Below are positions 7,334-11,046 of a stretch of 11,046 nucleotides of DNA, piece after piece. The translations under genes were made by a program, and so were the position numbers. The stretch lies in NCBI GenBank assembly GCA_029934755.1, contig JAOZLQ010000051.1, forward strand, positions 1-11,046, read 5' to 3'. Each line of letters starts with the position of its first letter. Position 1 is the first letter of the stretch. A model generated the notes under the pieces. The model searched no databases. It saw only the letters and a list, made by a program, of their open reading frames with translations, and was not told the origin of the DNA. This stretch comes from Desulfuromusa sp. (GTDB taxonomy: Bacteria; Desulfobacterota; Desulfuromonadia; Desulfuromonadales; Geopsychrobacteraceae).

Positions 7334-8532
7334 ACTGGTTGACCGAAGACCTGCCTGGTATCGGTGGAGTTTACAAACAAAATTCCGAGGATTTTCAAGT
7401 CGAAGAGATTCCGCTTTACCCTTGTTCCGGTGAAGGTGAACATCTCTACTTATGGATTGAGAAATCTGGGATCACCACACATGAATTACTAACGCAGCTC
7501 ACTCGGGGGCTGAAGTTGAAGGACCGCGACATTGGTTATGCCGGGCTGAAAGATGCCCGAGCCCTGACCAGACAAACTGTGTCTATCCCATTGAATAAAC
7601 TTGATCAAATAGAACGGCTAACCCTGAGCAAAGCAAAGATACTGGGCATGGAGCGTCATAGCAATAAGCTACGTCTCGGCCATCTTGCTGGTAACCGCTT
7701 CGTTATCACTCTGCGCAAAACCCATTTAGAGGCTCTATCACGCACCAAAGCTATCCTGACACAATTACAACAACGTGGTGTTCCCAATTTTTTTGGTGAA
7801 CAGCGCTATGGAATTCTGGGGAATTCAGCACAACTTGGACTACTTTTTATACAAAAAGATTTTGCCCAGTTTTGTCAGGAATTTATCGGTGATCCGCAAT
7901 TAATCCGTGATCGAGACTGGCAAAAAGCAGCTGAACATTATCGACAAGATCAGATCCAACCCGCTCTCAACAGTTTACCCAATAAGATGCACGATGAGAG
8001 GCGACTTCTCCGCATGTTACTCGATGGAAAATCTCACCAGGTTGCTGCCTCTGCATTACCGCGCAATCTATTAAGACTTTTCCTCTCCGCCGCACAATCA
8101 CAATTTTTCGATCAGCTACTCAAACAACGACTCGCCAGTTTTGATCAGCTTGTTGATGGTGATATTGCCATCAAACATGCCAACGGTGCATATTTCCGAG
8201 TGGAGCGTGCAGCAAATGAGCAATCCCGTGTCGATAGTTTTGAGATCAGTCCATCTGCACCACTGTTTGGCAGCAAAGTCATTCTCGCCACGGGTAAAAT
8301 CGGACAAACAGAAATAGCACTATTGGAAAAATCGGGATTAACTCCTGGCAGCTGGAAACTTTCTCGGGGCTTAACAATGCCCGGTGAACGCCGTTCCTTA
8401 CGAGCCCAACTAAGAGAAGTAAAAATAATCAATCAGAGAGATGGCTGTTTAACCCTCGGCTTCACTTTACCCCGGGGCAGTTATGCCACCAGTGTTCTAA
8501 GAGAACTAATTAAAAATCCTTCCGGCACATAA
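7330..8532 (+). CDS. truD: tRNA pseudouridine(13) synthase
   Basis: TruD converts U13 of tRNA(Glu) in E. coli to pseudouridine without a cofactor. The 400-residue protein shows the family layout: an N-terminal segment with NSEDFQVEEIP (18-28), the catalytic motif GYAGLKDARALTRQ (69-82) with D75 as the expected nucleophile, NFFGEQRYG (153-161), the inserted TRUD domain (about 155-310), PLFG (311-314), PGERRSL (351-357) and the C-terminal LPRGSYATSVLREL (380-393). The TTG at 7330 is the right start because AAAGGAG (7318-7324) lies 5 nt before it, it overlaps the trmB TGA as TTGA, and the predicted N-terminus MNWLTEDLPGIGGVYK matches where the family begins. Translation is therefore probably coupled to trmB. 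I see no intrinsic terminator directly after the stop. Confidence 0.96.
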   Translation: MNWLTEDLPGIGGVYKQNSEDFQVEEIPLYPCSGEGEHLYLWIEKSGITTHELLTQLTRGLKLKDRDIGYAGLKDARALTRQTVSIPLNKLDQIERLTLSKAKILGMERHSNKLRLGHLAGNRFVITLRKTHLEALSRTKAILTQLQQRGVPNFFGEQRYGILGNSAQLGLLFIQKDFAQFCQEFIGDPQLIRDRDWQKAAEHYRQDQIQPALNSLPNKMHDERRLLRMLLDGKSHQVAASALPRNLLRLFLSAAQSQFFDQLLKQRLASFDQLVDGDIAIKHANGAYFRVERAANEQSRVDSFEISPSAPLFGSKVILATGKIGQTEIALLEKSGLTPGSWKLSRGLTMPGERRSLRAQLREVKIINQRDGCLTLGFTLPRGSYATSVLRELIKNPSGT

Positions 8533-8619
8533 ACAATCTAGAGACATTTCATTTCACAATAAAACTTAACCAATAGAGCCATCCCCTTACACAAACAAAA
8601 AAAAATACACTGGTTATAT

Positions 8620-8648
8620 TTGACAATAATAGAACAGCATTCTATAAT
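8620..8648 (+). promoter_or_regulatory. exact-consensus sigma-70 promoter P1 upstream of the iclR-type gene
   Basis: TTGACA (8620-8625) and TATAAT (8643-8648) are separated by exactly 17 nt, a perfect match to the sigma-70 consensus in both hexamers and spacing. The predicted start is near 8655, leaving a leader of about 113 nt before the ATG at 8768. The surrounding DNA is AT-rich, with an A-tract near 8597-8605 upstream that could act as an UP-like element. An inverted repeat fills the spacer. Unregulated, this would be a very strong promoter, so repression is likely. Confidence 0.85.
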
Positions 8649-8653
8649 TATTG
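8624..8653. promoter_or_regulatory. inverted repeat inside P1, candidate operator
   Basis: CAATAAT (8624-8630) pairs with ATTATTG (8647-8653), and AGAA (8631-8634) pairs with TTCT (8640-8643), around the centre CAGCA, with a 3-nt offset (ATA, 8644-8646) in the right arm. An ungapped inner palindrome ATAGAA-N5-TTCTAT spans 8629-8645. It covers the spacer and the -10 of P1, where bound repressor would block RNA polymerase. IclR-family regulators commonly repress their own genes through palindromes of about this size. The match to this protein is inference. Confidence 0.5.
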
Positions 8654-8692
8654 TTGTCGGGAAAAAACTCTGTTTAAGCATCTCTATACTGC

Positions 8693-8721
8693 TTGACAGT
8701 GGCTCTCCCCAAAGCTAGAAT
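8693..8721 (+). promoter_or_regulatory. second near-consensus sigma-70 promoter P2 upstream of the iclR-type gene
   Basis: TTGACA (8693-8698) and TAGAAT (8716-8721) are separated by 17 nt, matching 6/6 and 5/6. The predicted start near 8728 leaves about 40 nt before the ATG at 8768. It lies 73 bp downstream of P1. A 7-bp arm pair with one mismatch, TTAAGCA (8674-8680) and TGCTTGA (8690-8696), overlaps its -35. Confidence 0.6.
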
Positions 8722-8767
8722 CAACGCCATTATATATAAAAAAAACACAAGAAGGGTACAAAGAGCT

Positions 8768-9550
8768 ATGGTCAAAAAAGATAAATCAGAATATATCATT
8801 CAGGCAGTTTCTCACGCCCTCGACCTGCTCGAGCAATTTCATGATGATGTCGATGAACTTGGTGTAACTGAACTGAGCAAACGACTGAAACTACATAAAA
8901 ACAATGTGTTCCGGTTGCTCGCAACCCTTGAATCACGCGGTTATATTGAACAGAATAAGGCAACTGAAAATTATCGGCTTGGCCTTAAAGCTCTGGAACT
9001 TGGACAAACCTTTATCAAGCAAATGGGTCTATTACGCCAAGCGAAACCAATCCTTGAGCAGATTGTAGAGGAAAGCAACGAAACAGCGTATGTTGCAATC
9101 TACAAGGAAAACCACATTGTTTATCTCGATGTCGTTGAAACCAATCTTACCGTCCGGGTTGTTTCCCGGGTTGGCTCTAGACTACCTGCATATTGTACAG
9201 CATCAGGCAAGGTCCATATGGCGCATATGACGGAAGAAGAGTTAGAAGCATTGCTGAACGAAGTAAAACTCATTCCGCATACTCCAACAACTATTACTTC
9301 CCCTGAAGAGATAAATGCTGAACTGGCCAAAGTTCGTGAGCAGGGCTATGCCTTTGATGATGAAGAACTTGATCTTGGAGTTCGCTGTATTGCAGCACCA
9401 ATTCGCGACTACACCCGTCGCATTGTTGGTGCTATCAGTATTTCTGGTCCAACCATGCGGGTCAGTAATGCTCGTACGGAAAGTGAACTGGTGCCGTTGG
9501 CATTAAAAGCATCAGCAGAGCTGTCAACCCGTCTCGGCTACCCCAAGTAA
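8768..9550 (+). CDS. IclR-family transcriptional regulator
   Basis: This is a DNA-binding regulator with an N-terminal winged helix-turn-helix and a C-terminal effector-binding domain; the effector is unknown. The chosen ATG gives 260 residues, a usual family length. The HTH spans about 31-60 (GVTELSKRLKLHKNNVFRLLATLESRGYI), followed by the wing ENYRLGLKALELG (67-79). The IclR effector domain shows ETAYVAI (105-111), YCTASGK (142-148), GYAFDDEELDLGVRCIAAPI (193-212) and GAISISGP (221-228). A TTG at 8693 would add 25 residues, but it is the first three bases of the P2 -35 hexamer and the added residues do not resemble the family, so I reject it. The ribosome site is intermediate: AAGAAGGG (8749-8756) lies 11 nt upstream. 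Tandem promoters precede the gene and a strong terminator follows, so it is mostly a single-gene unit. The alpha/beta hydrolase downstream is a candidate target, by position only. Confidence 0.92.
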   Translation: MVKKDKSEYIIQAVSHALDLLEQFHDDVDELGVTELSKRLKLHKNNVFRLLATLESRGYIEQNKATENYRLGLKALELGQTFIKQMGLLRQAKPILEQIVEESNETAYVAIYKENHIVYLDVVETNLTVRVVSRVGSRLPAYCTASGKVHMAHMTEEELEALLNEVKLIPHTPTTITSPEEINAELAKVREQGYAFDDEELDLGVRCIAAPIRDYTRRIVGAISISGPTMRVSNARTESELVPLALKASAELSTRLGYPK

Positions 9551-9573
9551 TTCATATACCTTTCGCATTCAGC

Positions 9574-9600
9574 AAGGCTCCTCACTGAGGAGCCTTTTTT
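9574..9600 (+). terminator. strong Rho-independent terminator after the iclR-type gene
   Basis: A perfect 10-bp stem AAGGCTCCTC (9574-9583) / GAGGAGCCTT (9587-9596) closes a 3-nt loop ACT, and the T run reaches 9600 (six T in all). It lies 23 nt after the stop codon. This is a textbook intrinsic terminator for the rightward transcript. On the reverse strand the stem is followed by a weaker run, so any bidirectional function is minor. Confidence 0.93.
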
Positions 9601-9623
9601 GATTCAATGGAGATTGATGTCCA

Positions 9624-10409
9624 GTGGAATGGTTTGATCGGAAAATAGATCTAGCTCACACTGAAGGGGTTTCTCACCCCGAGAACCTCCCCTTTTTCCT
9701 ATCCCCAGAAAAACCAAACGGACAAGCCGTTCTGCTCATTCACGGCTTTGGTGCCAGTCCCCGAGAAATGTTCCCTTTAGGAGAATTTCTCCGTAAACAT
9801 GACTTTACCGTTTATGGAGTCCGCCTTCCCGGTCATGGCACCAGCCCCGAAGATCTAGCGACCCGCAGTGCTGAAGAGTGGCTGACCACCATTGAGCACG
9901 GATATCAATCCCTTCTTGCAATGAATTTTGAAGTCAGTGTTGCAGGGCTCAGTACCGGGGCATTATTAACTTTAAAGTTGGCGCAACAACATCCCCTGAA
10001 AAAACTGATTTTGCTCTCACCTTTTTTGCAACTGCACCATTTTCTCGCTCCATTTGCCGGGTTGCTGAGCTATCTGATTCCTTATCAAAAAAAGGACATT
10101 TCTGCGGTTGAACAACCTTTTTATTATCAGCAACGCCCCCTCAAGGGAATTGCCCAGATTAACAGATTATGTAAACAGCTACGTGGTAGGCTGGATTCAA
10201 TAACGACACCCAGCCTGATTCTCACTTCGACCGGTGATGCCACCATAGCCAAAGGCACAGCAGCAAAAATACATCAACAACTTGGTAGCAGTAACAAACA
10301 GTTTCATTGTTATGGAGATAATGTTCCTCACGTCTTAACAACAGCCGAAAACCCCCAACAACAAGATGTTCTGCAGCGTTGTGTCAGTTTTCTCAAAGCT
10401 TCGGCATGA
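9624..10409 (+). CDS. alpha/beta hydrolase, carboxylesterase / monoacylglycerol-lipase-like (S33-type)
   Basis: This is a cytosolic serine hydrolase of 261 residues with no signal peptide; it probably acts on short- or medium-chain esters, with the substrate unknown. The oxyanion-loop motif is HGFGASP (40-46), the strand-helix LPGHGTSPEDL (68-78) is typical of carboxylesterase Est30 and relatives, the nucleophile elbow is GLSTG (108-112, S110), and the acid and base are placed at D205 (STGDAT) and H236 (VPHVLT). The triad is complete and the cap region (about 130-175) is short. The GTG at 9624 is the start because an in-frame TGA occurs at 9615-9617 and no ATG in this frame lies between. A GGAG site at 9609-9612 is 11 nt upstream, rather far. 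The gene begins only 24 nt after the iclR terminator with no clear promoter of its own. Confidence 0.9.
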   Translation: MEWFDRKIDLAHTEGVSHPENLPFFLSPEKPNGQAVLLIHGFGASPREMFPLGEFLRKHDFTVYGVRLPGHGTSPEDLATRSAEEWLTTIEHGYQSLLAMNFEVSVAGLSTGALLTLKLAQQHPLKKLILLSPFLQLHHFLAPFAGLLSYLIPYQKKDISAVEQPFYYQQRPLKGIAQINRLCKQLRGRLDSITTPSLILTSTGDATIAKGTAAKIHQQLGSSNKQFHCYGDNVPHVLTTAENPQQQDVLQRCVSFLKASA

Positions 10410-10425
10410 CAAAACACACAAAAAC

Positions 10426-10454
10426 TTTACTTTTTAACAAAATAGAAGCATAAT
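10426..10454 (+). promoter_or_regulatory. candidate sigma-70 promoter for the DUF4019 gene
   Basis: TTTACT (10426-10431) and CATAAT (10449-10454) are separated by 17 nt, matching 4/6 and 5/6. The predicted start is near 10461, about 29 nt before the chosen ATG. The spacer after the hydrolase gene is AT-rich and holds nothing else I can identify. Confidence 0.45.
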
Positions 10455-10472
10455 TTCACGAAATGCTAAACA

Positions 10473-10491
10473 ATGAGAGGGGGGAACTCAT
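10473..10491 (+). promoter_or_regulatory. short hairpin bracketing the DUF4019 ribosome site
   Basis: ATGAG (10473-10477) can pair with CTCAT (10487-10491), the last two bases being the A and T of the start codon. The 9-nt loop holds the G-rich Shine-Dalgarno. A 5-bp stem is weak, so this is a candidate only; it could modulate access to the start. Confidence 0.3.
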
Positions 10492-10912
10492 GAAAAAGCA
10501 ATATCTAGCAATCCTATTGACACTTCTTTTATTATCAATCGCTCCATCCTATTGCCTGGCAGAACAACAATCTGATCTTGCAGCAATTGTCGCTGCAGAA
10601 AAATTTGTGGAAACTCTCGATAAATCTGAATATCTGGTTGCATGGGATCAAACGGGAACAGTCAACCAAAGCTATACCATTCATCCGGACTGGTATAATA
10701 AGATCGTTGCGGCACGCCCACATCTCGGGCAAGTGATTGAACGTACACTTGAAAAGCTGAGTCGACATGCCAGGTGGGTTGGGTTACCCGACGGAGATTA
10801 TTTACGAATTAGTTTTACGACTATATTTCAGTATAAAAAAGATAGCTTAGAAACCGTTGTATTGGTCAAAGAACAAGGGACATGGGTTGTTAGTTCCTAC
10901 CATCTGCGCTGA
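10490..10912 (+). CDS. exported DUF4019 family protein, function unknown
   Basis: The 140-residue product starts MKKQYLAILLTLLLLSIAPSYCLA and is probably cut by signal peptidase I after A24, giving a small periplasmic protein of about 116 residues. The cysteine at 22 does not sit in a lipobox. The mature part fits the DUF4019 pattern: AAxxFVxxLDKSEYxxAWDQ, then W-Y-N-K with A-R-P-H-L-G-Q-V-I-E-R, a central GLPDGDYLRISFTTIFQYKKDSLETV, and a final GTWVVSSYHLR, as in the family's ending of strand-tryptophan-strand. No catalytic motif is visible and the family role is not known to me. The ATG at 10490 is preferred to one at 10463 (9 codons upstream in frame) because a G-rich Shine-Dalgarno (10478-10486) directly precedes it and the signal peptide then starts with MKK. 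A short hairpin brackets that site. The stop lies 5 nt from the stop of the convergent coaE. Confidence 0.85.
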   Translation: MKKQYLAILLTLLLLSIAPSYCLAEQQSDLAAIVAAEKFVETLDKSEYLVAWDQTGTVNQSYTIHPDWYNKIVAARPHLGQVIERTLEKLSRHARWVGLPDGDYLRISFTTIFQYKKDSLETVVLVKEQGTWVVSSYHLR

Positions 10913-10917
10913 TTGAA

Positions 10918-11046
10918 TTAAACGTTATCAGCAGATACCAACTGTGGCCATAGAATATCAATTTGTTTCAATGTTTCTGCAACCGAGCCTGAATTATCTA
11001 TGACGAAATCAGCTTGAGTTAATTTCTGCTGTTGCGGCATCTGCGA
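10918..11046 (-). CDS. coaE: dephospho-CoA kinase, C-terminal 42 residues (5' part beyond window)
   Basis: CoaE phosphorylates dephospho-CoA at the 3'-hydroxyl of its ribose, the last step of coenzyme A synthesis. I read this fragment directly from the reverse strand: residues SQMPQQQKLTQADFVIDNSG and then a helical tail ending QLVSADNV before TAA (10918-10920). The run Q-M-P, K, A-D-x-V-I-D-N-S-G-S and E-T-L matches the CoaE C-terminal signature (SQMPxxxKxxxADxVIDNsGsxxxT). The P-loop and catalytic part are outside the window, so integrity cannot be judged. It is convergent with the DUF4019 gene, with 5 nt between stop codons. Confidence 0.9.
   Translation of the reverse strand, partial: SQMPQQQKLTQADFVIDNSGSVAETLKQIDILWPQLVSADNV

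Noticed and set aside
8685..8690. TATACT as a third -10 element before the iclR-type gene
   Set aside because: The position 17 nt upstream is a run of A with no similarity to TTGACA.
8693..8767. 25-residue N-terminal extension of the IclR-type regulator from a TTG at 8693
   Set aside because: The TTG belongs to a TTGACA -35 hexamer, the extension does not resemble IclR N-termini, and the ATG at 8768 gives the usual length.
10908..10932. GCTGAT / ATCAGC inverted repeat between the convergent DUF4019 and coaE ends, as a bidirectional terminator
   Set aside because: A 6-bp stem with a 13-nt loop and no T run on either side, and it overlaps both coding ends.
1..11046. Mobile element, defence island, CRISPR array, biosynthetic cluster or other undescribed multi-gene system
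   Set aside because: Every sizeable gene belongs to a familiar family except the single DUF4019 protein. There are no transposase or integrase genes, no spaced repeat array and no tRNA-flanked insertion.

Overview
The window looks like ordinary chromosomal housekeeping DNA from a Gram-negative bacterium. It is most likely a member of the Desulfuromonadales (Desulfuromonadota, formerly Deltaproteobacteria). The Gram-negative assignment follows from a murein transglycosylase lipoprotein and from exported periplasmic proteins. The narrower guess rests on three family resemblances recalled from memory: a Thermotoga-type class I-beta DAHP synthase, a TrmB with an N-CPDPWPK core, and a small exported c-type cytochrome. 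It is an inference, not a search result. I see no insertion sequence, phage gene, CRISPR array, tRNA or rRNA, and no broken gene.

Minus-strand block (positions 6129 down to 1): a fold-type I aminotransferase, DAHP synthase (aroF), the replication-restart helicase PriA, the lytic transglycosylase MltA, and a NUDIX hydrolase cut by the window edge. All point the same way with gaps of 57, 99 and 67 nt and then a 2-nt overlap, so they could form one operon, though internal promoters are possible. The first two genes fit aromatic amino acid metabolism; the last three concern replication restart, wall turnover and nucleotide-type hydrolysis.

Plus-strand block 1 (6292-8532) is divergent from the first. 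It holds a monohaem cytochrome c, the tRNA m7G46 methyltransferase TrmB and the tRNA pseudouridine-13 synthase TruD. The last two overlap by 3 nt through a TTG start. The 162-nt divergent spacer carries a 10-bp direct repeat, one copy of which forms the -35 of a plausible promoter.

Plus-strand block 2 (8533-9600) is an IclR-family regulator behind an exact-consensus sigma-70 promoter. An inverted repeat is embedded in that promoter, a second near-consensus promoter lies 73 bp downstream, and a strong intrinsic terminator follows the gene. This is the most interesting regulatory DNA in the window.

Plus-strand block 3 (9624-10912) holds an Est30-like alpha/beta hydrolase with a complete catalytic triad and an exported DUF4019 protein. 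The DUF4019 gene converges, with 5 nt between stops, on the 3' end of a coaE gene that runs off the right edge.

I looked for a previously undescribed system and did not find convincing evidence for one. The findings below are regulatory and organisational details, most of modest interest. No gene-free stretch exceeds 300 bases; the longest is 8533-8767 (235 nt), described under the iclR promoters.
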